In this document: piece by piece, positions 1-8,173 of the stretch
Numbering within the stretch: the first letter of the stretch is position 1
How the letters are laid out: each line of letters starts with the position of its first letter
Assembly (NCBI GenBank): GCA_934635515.1
Contig: CAKTZK010000037.1
Location: 1-14,820 of the forward strand
Direction: 5' to 3'
DNA: 14,820 bases
Origin: an uncultured Oscillospiraceae bacterium
GTDB lineage: Bacteria > Bacillota_A > Clostridia > Oscillospirales > Oscillospiraceae
Notes under the pieces: model-generated
The model's input: the letters and a program-made list of their open reading frames with translations, nothing else
What the model was told of the DNA's origin: nothing
The model's database searches: none
Program-made: the position numbers and the translations under genes

Positions 1-3
1 AAG

Positions 4-29
4 CGCTTCAGACAACATTGTCAAAAGCG
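4..29. repeat. Hairpin repeat, copy 1
   Basis: Arms CGCTTCAGACAA (4-15) and TTGTCAAAAGCG (18-29) pair at 10 of 12 positions around a CA centre. A related hairpin lies at 611-638, sharing the core CAACATTG and the end AAAGCGG. One A-T pair here (12/21) is a G-C pair there, which suggests the fold is kept. Function is unknown. Confidence 0.55.
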
Positions 30-42
30 GTAGACGCTGAAA

Positions 43-72
43 ACCGGGTTCGGTGAATTCACCGAACCCGGT
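43..72 (-). terminator. 30-base perfect palindrome, possible terminator for the minus strand
   Basis: Each half is ACCGGGTTCGGTGAA or its complement, centred on GAATTC, with no mismatch. Read on the minus strand the stem is followed by TTTTC, so it could end transcription leaving the small membrane gene at 129-365. The T run is short, so a protein-binding dyad is also possible. It sits inside a wider inverted repeat (10-27 with 78-95, 15 of 18 positions). Confidence 0.45.
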
Positions 73-77
73 CAGAC

Positions 78-100
78 CTTTTGACACGCTTGTCTAAAAG
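78..100. repeat. Stem-loop related to the flanking hairpins
   Basis: CTTTTGACA (78-86) pairs with TGTC-AAAAG (91-100, with one bulged T at 95) around CGCT. The sequence 78-95 is also close to the reverse complement of 10-27, so the 30-base palindrome is framed by two related stems. Confidence 0.4.
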
Positions 101-130
101 TAAGGGTTGGCAAAGTGTCAAACCTTACTT
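98..130 (-). terminator. Stem-loop over the stop codon of the small membrane gene
   Basis: On the minus strand AAGTAAGGTTTG and CAACCCTTACTT pair at 11 of 12 positions around a 9-base loop, followed by TTAG. The TAA stop of the 129-365 gene lies in the first arm. The T tract is weak, so this is at most a modest terminator or a 3'-end stabiliser. Confidence 0.4.
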
Positions 131-365
131 ACCAGATCATCTCCCGCACTACACACATTAGCGTCACCACCCAGGAAAGCGCCGCAAGCCCCACCAGCAC
201 AAGGAAAATGCCGTCCGCCAGAGCGGTATGGGCCAGATACCACGGGCGAAACACTGTAATCACCAGCGATCCGTACAGCAGCGGCACAGACAGCCGCAGA
301 GCCTGTGCCAGACGGACGATCCCGCCCAGCAACGTCATTCCCAGCATCAAAAAAGCATACATCAT
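129..365 (-). CDS. Small hydrophobic membrane protein, unknown function
   Basis: The frame encodes 78 residues beginning MMYAFLML. It is very hydrophobic, with probable membrane segments near residues 3-20, 28-45 and 50-72, and a conserved-looking FRPWYLAHTALADG stretch between the second and third. The start is chosen because AGGAGG lies 8 bases before the ATG and a TTGCAA-17-TAACAT promoter lies about 20 bases further upstream. A longer 90-residue frame from 401 lacks this ribosome site. It is transcribed away from the recombinase. I do not recognise the family; small proteins of this kind occur in Firmicutes integrative elements, so a role in element biology is an inference. Signals for expression make it likelier to be real than the overlapping frames. 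Confidence 0.6.
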   Translation of the reverse strand: MMYAFLMLGMTLLGGIVRLAQALRLSVPLLYGSLVITVFRPWYLAHTALADGIFLVLVGLAALSWVVTLMCVVREMIW

Positions 366-391
366 GTTCCATGCCTCCTGTAATTTGTGGC

Positions 392-420
392 ATGTTACCA
401 TCAGCGGACAGACTTTGCAA
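392..420 (-). promoter_or_regulatory. Promoter of the small membrane protein gene
   Basis: On the minus strand TTGCAA (420-415) and TAACAT (397-392) are separated by 17 bases. Transcription would start near 385, giving a leader of about 20 bases that contains the AGGAGG (379-374). The -10 is only a partial match to TATAAT. Confidence 0.45.
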
Positions 421-458
421 GGGGCTGTCCGCCGATTTTTTACGCGGATTTTCTACGA

Positions 459-483
459 TGAGGGTGTCTGGCAGACACCCTCA
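459..483. repeat. 25-base hairpin
   Basis: TGAGGGTGTCTG (459-470) pairs fully with CAGACACCCTCA (472-483) around a single G. No T run follows on either strand, so it is not a plain terminator. It lies upstream of the minus-strand promoter at 392-420. Confidence 0.5.
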
Positions 484-610
484 ATTTCAGCGGCAGGGGG
501 TCAATGAAACACCCTGCGCCATCAAATTTTCGCAGAATTTTTATTTTCTGGTTATTCACCCGGCGGTTTTTTCGGGAGGGATAGTGAGGGGACTTCGCAG
601 AAGTCGAGAA

Positions 611-638
611 CCGCTTTTGGCAACATTGCCGAAAGCGG
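611..638. repeat. Hairpin repeat, copy 2
   Basis: CCGCTTTTGGCAA (611-623) pairs with TTGCCGAAAGCGG (626-638) at all 13 positions, one being a G-T wobble, around CA. Bases 612-638 match 4-30 at 22 of 27 positions. The differences include one compensated pair and two mismatches that are repaired here. The 3' arm overlaps a second possible stem (635-653). Confidence 0.55.
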
Positions 639-792
639 TCAGGTGATGACCGCCCACCGTTGGCCCTGTGCCGCCCCGTGTGGCCTCCTTCCACCCCGAC
701 TGGCATACCTGCCCACCGATGGGTGAGCGCGCCCGTGTGGGGCGGGAAACGCCACTGGTTTCCCCTCGAGTAAAAAGAAAGAGGTGTAGCCT

Positions 793-966
793 ATCGCAAG
801 CAAATCACAGGAGGATGCGTTCATCCGCACGGAACGCTTTCAGATCTCCTGCGGACGGGTGGTCCGGGTGGTTTCTGTGTTTCCGAAGCAGGGAACTGAA
901 ACCCCGGAGGACAAGCTGAAAGCGTTGGTGGAACTGGAGTTTCAGCAGGGAAAGCTGTGTGCCTAA
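793..966 (+). pseudogene. TnpW-like small protein frame lacking a standard start codon
   Basis: The frame reads 57 codons from ATC at 793 to TAA at 964-966, after an in-frame TAG at 787. The tail VVRVVSVFPKQGTETPEDKL, followed by a short helix, resembles the TnpW family of small proteins encoded beside TnpX/TndX recombinases, which carry a strand-strand-'SET.TxEDKI' pattern. AGAGGTG (779-785) sits 7 bases before the ATC GCA AGC AAA, exactly where an ATG GCA start would be expected, so the normal start looks mutated to ATC. Either initiation uses this weak codon or the gene is dead. The overlapping ATG at 815 preceded by AGGAGG opens a different, protein-poor frame. The family role is unknown. 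The gene lies 82 bases before the recombinase and would be co-transcribed with it. Confidence 0.5.
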
Positions 967-984
967 AGGGCTGGACATTTCAGG

Positions 985-1022
985 CCGTTCAGGGTATTGT
1001 GGTGTCGCAATGCTCTGAACGG
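985..1022 (+). promoter_or_regulatory. Stem-loop just upstream of the recombinase ribosome site
   Basis: CCGTTCAG (985-992) pairs with CTGAACGG (1015-1022). Inside, GTATTG and CGCAATGC can extend the stem with wobble pairs, leaving a small loop. It ends 11 bases before GGAGGG of the recombinase and follows the stop of the TnpW-like frame. It has no T run, so it may tune translation or mRNA stability rather than end transcription. Confidence 0.45.
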
Positions 1023-1027
1023 TTTGA

Positions 1028-2730
<1,703 letters not shown>

Positions 2731-2835
2731 ATCCCCGGAATTAGTTATTACCCCTGTCAGGGGGGAACAAAAGCCGCCTCTTTTTCTTGCTTGCAGTGAA
2801 TCAGTAATTCCTGTATTGCAGTTGAGCGCAAAAAA
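2731..2835. other. Probable element/chromosome junction, no gene
   Basis: The 105 bases between the recombinase 3' stem-loop and the host terminator contain no frame of note. They hold a small dyad CCCCTG-T-CAGGGG (2751-2763) and a direct repeat TTGCAGT (2791-2797 and 2816-2822). Elements of this recombinase type usually end within about 100 bases of the recombinase stop, so the right attachment site is expected here. The exact crossover cannot be fixed without the other end or an empty site. Confidence 0.35.
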
Positions 2836-2869
2836 GCGTCCGAGATCAAAGATCTCGGACGCTTTTTTT
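2836..2869. terminator. Bidirectional intrinsic terminator
   Basis: GCGTCCGAGATC (2836-2847) and GATCTCGGACGC (2851-2862) form a perfect 12-base stem with an AAA loop, flanked by a run of A on the left and seven T on the right. It serves the minus-strand hydrolase gene, whose stop is 15 bases away, and would also block transcription leaving the element. Confidence 0.9.
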
Positions 2870-2877
2870 ATACTGTC

Positions 2878-4554
2878 TTACAAGTAGTTCAGCGGGTCTA
2901 CGGCGGTGCCGTTGACGTATACGCCAAAGTGGCAGTGGCTGCCGGTGCTGATGCCGGTGGAGCCCATATAGGCGATGAGCTGGCCCTTGTACACATGGTC
3001 GCCTACGTTTACCTCCAGGCTGCTGCAGTGGGCGTACAGGGTCACCATGCCGTTGCCGTGGTCAATGCGGATGCGGTAGCCATAGCCGCCGTCCCACCCG
3101 GAGGCGATGACGGTCCCGCCGTCGGCGGCGTAGATAGGCGTGCCGTAGCCGGCGGCGATGTCCAAGGCGCCGTGATTGGAGGAGGCGCCGGAAACGCCGA
3201 TGTCACGGTAGCCGAAATAGGAGGTGATGATGCCGCTGCAGGGCCAGCGCAGACTGCCGGTGGCCGCCCAGGAGGGCCGCTCCTTGGTGCCCCGGGCCTG
3301 AAGCTCGGCAACGGGCTGGCTCAGCGTCACGGCGGCCACTACATCTCGGTTGACCTCCGCACCGTTAATATAGGTCACGTTGGCGGTGACATCCTCCTTG
3401 CCGTACACGCCGGACTTCAGCACCTGGTAGTCACCCTCGTAAATGGTGGGATCGTCCTGGTACTCCACGCTGTAGGCCACGTCCTGCAGATAGCTCTGCC
3501 GCTCCACGTCCACCACCGTCAGGTAGGGCACCGCGTTGCTGATGGTCAGCGTGTCGCCCACGTGGATCATGTCCGCCTGGTAGCCGGGGTTCAGGCTCAG
3601 CAGCTTGTCCACGCTCATCTGGTTTTCCAGGGCGATGTCATAAAAGGTATCTCCAGCCCGGACGGTGTAGGTCACGGCGCCTTCCTTGGTGGCGTTGAGC
3701 TTTTCGGCGATATAGCCCAAGTTCATCATCAGGTCGGCGGTGACATATTCCTGGCGGATATCGGTTTTCTCCACAAAGTAGCACTCCACGGTGTGGTCGG
3801 TGATATAGCCGGTTTTCAGCTGCTCCAGCAGCTCCTCCATGGCGCCCTCGTACTCCGTGGCCGCCACCGGCTCCTCGTCTACATACAGCACATAGCCGTA
3901 GGCCACCTGGCCCAGCTGCTTGGACAGCCGCATCTCAAATTCCTGCTTGGTCTGCACTGTGCCCCGCAGCACGATCTTCGTCTCCTGCTGCAAAAGGGAA
4001 GTGTCCACCGCATAATCCTCGTCGCCCAGCACCTGGCGGGTGACTTGCTCGATATGGGAGGCGGCCAGACGGACCGACCGCTTAGAGCTGGCCGTACCCA
4101 GGCTGATGCCGTCATAGGACACGTTTACGCCGATGGTATACAGGCTCAGCACCACCGCAATGGCCGCCACGGCCACCGCCGAGCCCAGAAACAGGGCCGG
4201 ATGCAGCCGTATTTTCTCAAACATGGCCCGCCTGCGGCTGCCGGAGTGGATGCTGCGCCGGCGGATGCGATGCAGCCGCTCCCGAAAGCGGCTGGTAAAC
4301 CGGGGGATATTTCCCCAGAAAAACAGCACGGTCTGGGCCAGCCGATGGTCCGATTCCGGGAAGCGCCTGGCCTTTTTCTCCCGGCCAAAATAGCGCAGCG
4401 CCTGCCGCGCCTGCTCTCGCTTGCGCCCAAAAAAGCGCAGGATCCGGCGAAACAGACCCTGTACGTCGGTACATCGCTGCAGCAGGTCCGGGTGTTCGCC
4501 CAGATACCAGAGTATTTTATTCGGCGCGGGATCGCGCCGCTTCTGATCGTTCAT
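2878..4554 (-). CDS. Membrane-anchored LysM-G5-M23 metallopeptidase (cell-wall hydrolase)
   Basis: The 558-residue protein is a zinc peptidase predicted to cut peptide cross-links of peptidoglycan. A basic cytoplasmic tail of about 118 residues precedes one membrane segment (119-140), so the rest faces outward. A LysM cell-wall binding domain (about 295-338, YTVRAGDTFYDIA), a G5-type domain (about 345-420) and a C-terminal M23 domain (440-555) follow. The M23 ligands and catalytic residues are all present: His461 and Asp465 in NHGALD, His509 in YAHCSS, and His540 and His542 in GSHCHFG. The start MNDQKRRDP is preferred over an ATG 12 bases earlier because GGATGG precedes it at a usable distance, while nothing precedes the earlier one. 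It is divergent from the XRE gene, with a promoter and a WalR-type box upstream. The long N-terminal tail is unusual and has no domain I recognise. The LysM-G5-M23 order is common in Clostridia. Confidence 0.9.
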   Translation of the reverse strand: MNDQKRRDPAPNKILWYLGEHPDLLQRCTDVQGLFRRILRFFGRKREQARQALRYFGREKKARRFPESDHRLAQTVLFFWGNIPRFTSRFRERLHRIRRRSIHSGSRRRAMFEKIRLHPALFLGSAVAVAAIAVVLSLYTIGVNVSYDGISLGTASSKRSVRLAASHIEQVTRQVLGDEDYAVDTSLLQQETKIVLRGTVQTKQEFEMRLSKQLGQVAYGYVLYVDEEPVAATEYEGAMEELLEQLKTGYITDHTVECYFVEKTDIRQEYVTADLMMNLGYIAEKLNATKEGAVTYTVRAGDTFYDIALENQMSVDKLLSLNPGYQADMIHVGDTLTISNAVPYLTVVDVERQSYLQDVAYSVEYQDDPTIYEGDYQVLKSGVYGKEDVTANVTYINGAEVNRDVVAAVTLSQPVAELQARGTKERPSWAATGSLRWPCSGIITSYFGYRDIGVSGASSNHGALDIAAGYGTPIYAADGGTVIASGWDGGYGYRIRIDHGNGMVTLYAHCSSLEVNVGDHVYKGQLIAYMGSTGISTGSHCHFGVYVNGTAVDPLNYL

Positions 4555-4573
4555 ATCTATACCCATCCCAAAG

Positions 4574-4590
4574 GTTACAAAATAGTTACA
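4574..4590 (-). promoter_or_regulatory. WalR-type response-regulator box
   Basis: The minus strand reads TGTAAC-TATTT-TGTAAC, an exact match to the WalR (YycF) consensus TGTWAH-N5-TGTWAH known from Bacillus and Staphylococcus. It starts about at the predicted transcription start and runs downstream, a position that would favour repression. The downstream gene is a cell-wall hydrolase, the classic WalR target type. PhoP-family boxes have the same 11-base period, so the regulator is an inference. Confidence 0.55.
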
Positions 4591-4595
4591 AAATA

Positions 4596-4624
4596 ATCAT
4601 ACCGCATTTCCCCTGCCCCGTCAA
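4596..4624 (-). promoter_or_regulatory. Sigma-A promoter of the M23 hydrolase
   Basis: On the minus strand TTGACG (4624-4619) and TATGAT (4601-4596) are separated by 17 bases. Transcription would begin near 4589, giving a leader of about 35 bases before the chosen ATG. Confidence 0.75.
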
Positions 4625-4677
4625 GGAAAAATCTGCGGAAAATTTTGCAATTCTGTAAATTCTCCTGAAAAAAACCA

Positions 4678-4706
4678 TTTACAATCCGTATAAAGTACGG
4701 TATAAT
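4678..4706 (+). promoter_or_regulatory. Sigma-A promoter of the XRE regulator gene
   Basis: TTTACA (4678-4683) and TATAAT (4701-4706) are separated by 17 bases. Transcription would begin near 4713, about 35 bases before the ATG at 4748. Confidence 0.75.
4686..4700. promoter_or_regulatory. Possible operator dyad in the XRE promoter spacer
   Basis: CCGTA-TAAAG-TACGG fills most of the spacer between -35 and -10. XRE proteins often repress their own promoters through short dyads at this position. GTATAA also recurs at 4688, 4700 and 4716. Binding is an inference. Confidence 0.35.
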
Positions 4707-4747
4707 TTACTACCTGTATAAGAGAAAGAGAGAAAAGAGGGCATCTC

Positions 4748-5401
4748 ATGGCAACAGATTTTTCCCGGACACTGAGCCTGCTGCGGCAGGAGCGAGGTAT
4801 ATCCCAGCGCAAGGCGGCCGTGCAGTTGGGCATTTCCCAGGCGCTCCTGAGCCACTATGAAAACGGGATCCGTGAGCCGGGCCTTACCTTCGTGGTGAAG
4901 GCCTGCGATTATTATCAGGTTTCGGCGGACTATCTCCTGGGCCGCACCCTCAGCCGGGACGGGGCCATCATCGTGGCCGACGACCTGTACGACTCCACGG
5001 ACGAAAAGGGAAATCTCCGGGGCAGCATCATGGCCACCCTGCAAAAGAAGCTGGTGGTGAACACGGCCAATGTCCTCTTTGACCTTCTGGGCAAAACGGG
5101 CAGCCGCAGCGCTATTACTGCCGCCGGGGATTATCTCAGCGGCGCCATGTATCTGCTGCTGCGGCACCTGTACCGCCGGGGCAAGGGCAATGAGGAGCTT
5201 TTTGGCGTGGATGCGGATGCGTTCGACGCGGGAGCCGTAGAGGCGGACATGGCTGTCAGCCGCATGCGCTATCAGCGGGCCCTTCAGGCGGAGGACTGCC
5301 CGCCTATGACGGCCGAGTCCCTCACCGCCTATCCGGGTCTGGGCCAGAGTGTGGCCCAGGTGGTGCACAACACCGACGAGCGGTGTAAAAAACTCCCCTG
5401 A
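4748..5401 (+). CDS. XRE-family helix-turn-helix regulator
   Basis: The 217-residue protein has an N-terminal Cro/C1-type DNA-binding domain (about 6-64), with the pattern LLRQERGISQRKAAVQLGIS then QALLSHYENG as turn and recognition helix, and ending in SADYLLGR. The remaining 150 residues are mostly helical and match no domain I can name; they hold a short hydrophobic helix (LSGAMYLLLRHLY, 130-142), too short to be a clear membrane span. AGAGGG lies 6 bases before the ATG. It is divergent from the M23 hydrolase gene with 193 bases between the two starts, so it may act on the hydrolase, itself or neither. No ligand can be inferred. The HTH call is firm; targets are unknown. Confidence 0.85.
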   Translation: MATDFSRTLSLLRQERGISQRKAAVQLGISQALLSHYENGIREPGLTFVVKACDYYQVSADYLLGRTLSRDGAIIVADDLYDSTDEKGNLRGSIMATLQKKLVVNTANVLFDLLGKTGSRSAITAAGDYLSGAMYLLLRHLYRRGKGNEELFGVDADAFDAGAVEADMAVSRMRYQRALQAEDCPPMTAESLTAYPGLGQSVAQVVHNTDERCKKLP

Positions 5402-5423
5402 TAATTATAATGTAATAATGTGG

Positions 5424-5445
5424 GGCGGGCTGACCACAGCCCGCC
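5424..5445. repeat. GC-rich hairpin after the XRE gene
   Basis: GGCGGGCTG (5424-5432) pairs perfectly with CAGCCCGCC (5437-5445) around ACCA. No T run follows, so it is not a standard terminator. It resembles the hairpin at 5603-5624 in shape and ends. Confidence 0.5.
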
Positions 5446-5474
5446 GTCCGATAACCACAGTATTTCTTGCAATG

Positions 5475-5517
5475 TGTCATTGCGAAGCCAGTGCGCACAC
5501 TGGCTGTGGCAATCCGT
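5475..5517 (+). repeat. 43-base dispersed palindromic repeat, copy A
   Basis: It begins TGTCATTGCGAAGCCAGTG and ends GGCAATCCGT, with nested stems TTGC/GCAA and GCCAGTG/CACTGGC around CGCA. An identical copy, 43 of 43 bases, lies inverted at 12425-12467. The repeat can be read in frame with lepA as [14 protein letters not shown], which would create a false N-terminal extension. Confidence 0.85.
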
Positions 5518-5526
5518 ACTCCAAAG

Positions 5527-5561
5527 CCTCCCCTGCGTAAGGGGAGGTGGCGCGAAGCGCC
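5527..5561 (+). repeat. Double-hairpin repeat unit
   Basis: CCTCCCCT/AGGGGAGG (5527-5534, 5540-5547) and GGCGC/GCGCC (5549-5553, 5557-5561) form two adjacent stems. The arrangement resembles short repeats dispersed through gut Clostridia genomes; that likeness is from memory and not verified. Confidence 0.5.
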
Positions 5562-5602
5562 GGAAGGGTCGCCCACCAGCATCCCTTGTAACCCGCCAAA
5601 CC

Positions 5603-5624
5603 GGCGGGGTGTGGTCACCCCGCC
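5603..5624. repeat. GC-rich hairpin upstream of lepA
   Basis: GGCGGGGTG (5603-5611) pairs perfectly with CACCCCGCC (5616-5624) around TGGT. It ends 47 bases before the lepA ribosome site and has no T run. Confidence 0.5.
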
Positions 5625-5685
5625 CTACACCCCCATCTTCTCCCTTTCATCCAAACACAATTTTCCCCATCGGAGGTCAAAGTAT

Positions 5686-7494
<1,809 letters not shown>

Positions 7495-7522
7495 TCCATC
7501 TACTTATATGCCCCTTTCTTGC

Positions 7523-7551
7523 TGGACAGAAGGCGAAATCGGTAGTATAAT
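7523..7551 (+). promoter_or_regulatory. Promoter of the deformylase gene
   Basis: TGGACA (7523-7528) and TATAAT (7546-7551) are separated by 17 bases. Transcription would begin near 7558, about 30 bases before the ATG at 7588. Confidence 0.7.
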
Positions 7552-7587
7552 ATATGTATTGTTTGCAAAAGCGAGAGGAGAATGGAA

Positions 7588-8070
7588 ATGAAGCGTGAAG
7601 TATTGCTGCTGGGCGATCCGGCCTTGTATGAGGTCAGCTCCGCCGTCACCCGGGAGGAGCTGGAGGAGCTGCGCCCGGACATTGAGGATATGTTTGAGTG
7701 CCTGCAGGACGCGGGCTTCGGCCACGGCATCTCGGCGCCGCAGATCGGCATTCGGAAGCGGCTCATCTGCCTGGATCTGGACGGGGTGCGCCGCGTCATC
7801 GTAAACCCCACGTTGGAGCTGGTGGGCAGCGAGATGATGGAGCTGATGGATGACTGCCTCTGCTTCCCGGGCCTGCTGGTGAAGGTCCGGCGCAACCGCC
7901 GCTGCATCGTTCGCTATCGGGACGAGAACTGGCAGGTGCAGGAGCTGGCCTGCGAGGACTATCTCTCCGAGCTGATCCAGCACGAATATGACCACCTCAA
8001 CGGCATCCTGGCTACCATGCGTGCCGTGGACGGCAAGGCCTTTGTGATGAAGGCGCCTGCTGCCAAGTAA
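7588..8070 (+). CDS. def: Peptide deformylase, divergent form
   Basis: The 160-residue protein should remove the formyl group from the N-terminal methionine of new proteins. Motif 1 reads GHGISAPQIG (45-54; Gln52), motif 3 reads QHEYDHLNG (131-139; metal ligands His132 and His136, catalytic Glu133), and the family start VLLLGDPALYEVS is present. Motif 2, normally EGCLS, reads DDCLC (88-92): the metal-binding Cys90 is kept but Glu, Gly and Ser are changed. The start at 7588 is chosen over the ATG at 7582 because AGGAG (7576-7580) is 7 bases from it and only 1 base from the earlier one. It has its own promoter and a strong terminator. It may be a second, specialised deformylase of the genome. 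Confidence 0.88.
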   Translation: MKREVLLLGDPALYEVSSAVTREELEELRPDIEDMFECLQDAGFGHGISAPQIGIRKRLICLDLDGVRRVIVNPTLELVGSEMMELMDDCLCFPGLLVKVRRNRRCIVRYRDENWQVQELACEDYLSELIQHEYDHLNGILATMRAVDGKAFVMKAPAAK

Positions 8071-8081
8071 AAAAGAAGCTA

Positions 8082-8119
8082 AGCCATCCGGCGGGACATA
8101 TCCCGCCGGATGGCTTTTT
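8082..8119 (+). terminator. Intrinsic terminator of the deformylase gene
   Basis: AGCCATCCGGCGGGA (8082-8096) pairs perfectly with TCCCGCCGGATGGCT (8101-8115) around CATA, followed by a T run (8115-8119). Confidence 0.92.
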
Positions 8120-8130
8120 GGCGCGAAGAA

Positions 8131-8154
8131 AGCCCGGCAGGATCCTGCCGGGCT
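8131..8154 (-). terminator. Intrinsic terminator of the butyrate kinase gene
   Basis: This is a 24-base perfect palindrome with arms AGCCCGGCAGGA/TCCTGCCGGGCT. On the minus strand it is followed by TTCTTC, 20 bases beyond the buk stop. The T run is modest. Confidence 0.75.
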
Positions 8155-8173
8155 GGGGAAGCTTATAGAGAGA

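Larger units (their letters stand above)
366..792. other. 427-base stretch with no convincing gene, rich in stem-loops
   Basis: No frame here has both a ribosome site and a protein-like composition. The stretch instead holds several dyads: 459-483 (near-perfect 25-base palindrome), 591-605 (GACTTC/GAAGTC), 611-638, 635-653 (GCGGTCA/TGACCGC, overlapping the previous one and so mutually exclusive with it), 671-677 with 739-745 (CCGCCCC/GGGGCGG), and 744-764 (GGGAAAC/GTTTCCC). A short plus-strand frame at 504-584 (26 codons, beginning MKHPAPSNF) exists but lacks a good ribosome site. No promoter for the recombinase could be named. A structured leader, untranslated RNA or recombination-accessory region are possible. 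Confidence 0.5.

Noticed and set aside
440..706. 88-codon minus-strand frame
   Set aside because: No ribosome site and a basic, low-complexity product. The DNA is better explained as hairpin-rich noncoding sequence.
668..919. 83-codon plus-strand frame, including the ATG at 815 after AGGAGG
   Set aside because: The product is Arg/Ser/Pro-rich with no protein-like pattern. The other frame over the same bases gives the TnpW-like sequence, so the AGGAGG is probably just part of that frame's Gln-Glu-Asp codons. Not fully excluded.
2929..4596. 555-codon plus-strand frame opposite the M23 hydrolase
   Set aside because: It has no ribosome site, is His/Val/Gly-rich and low in complexity, and simply mirrors the codon bias of the minus-strand gene, whose M23, LysM and G5 motifs are unmistakable.
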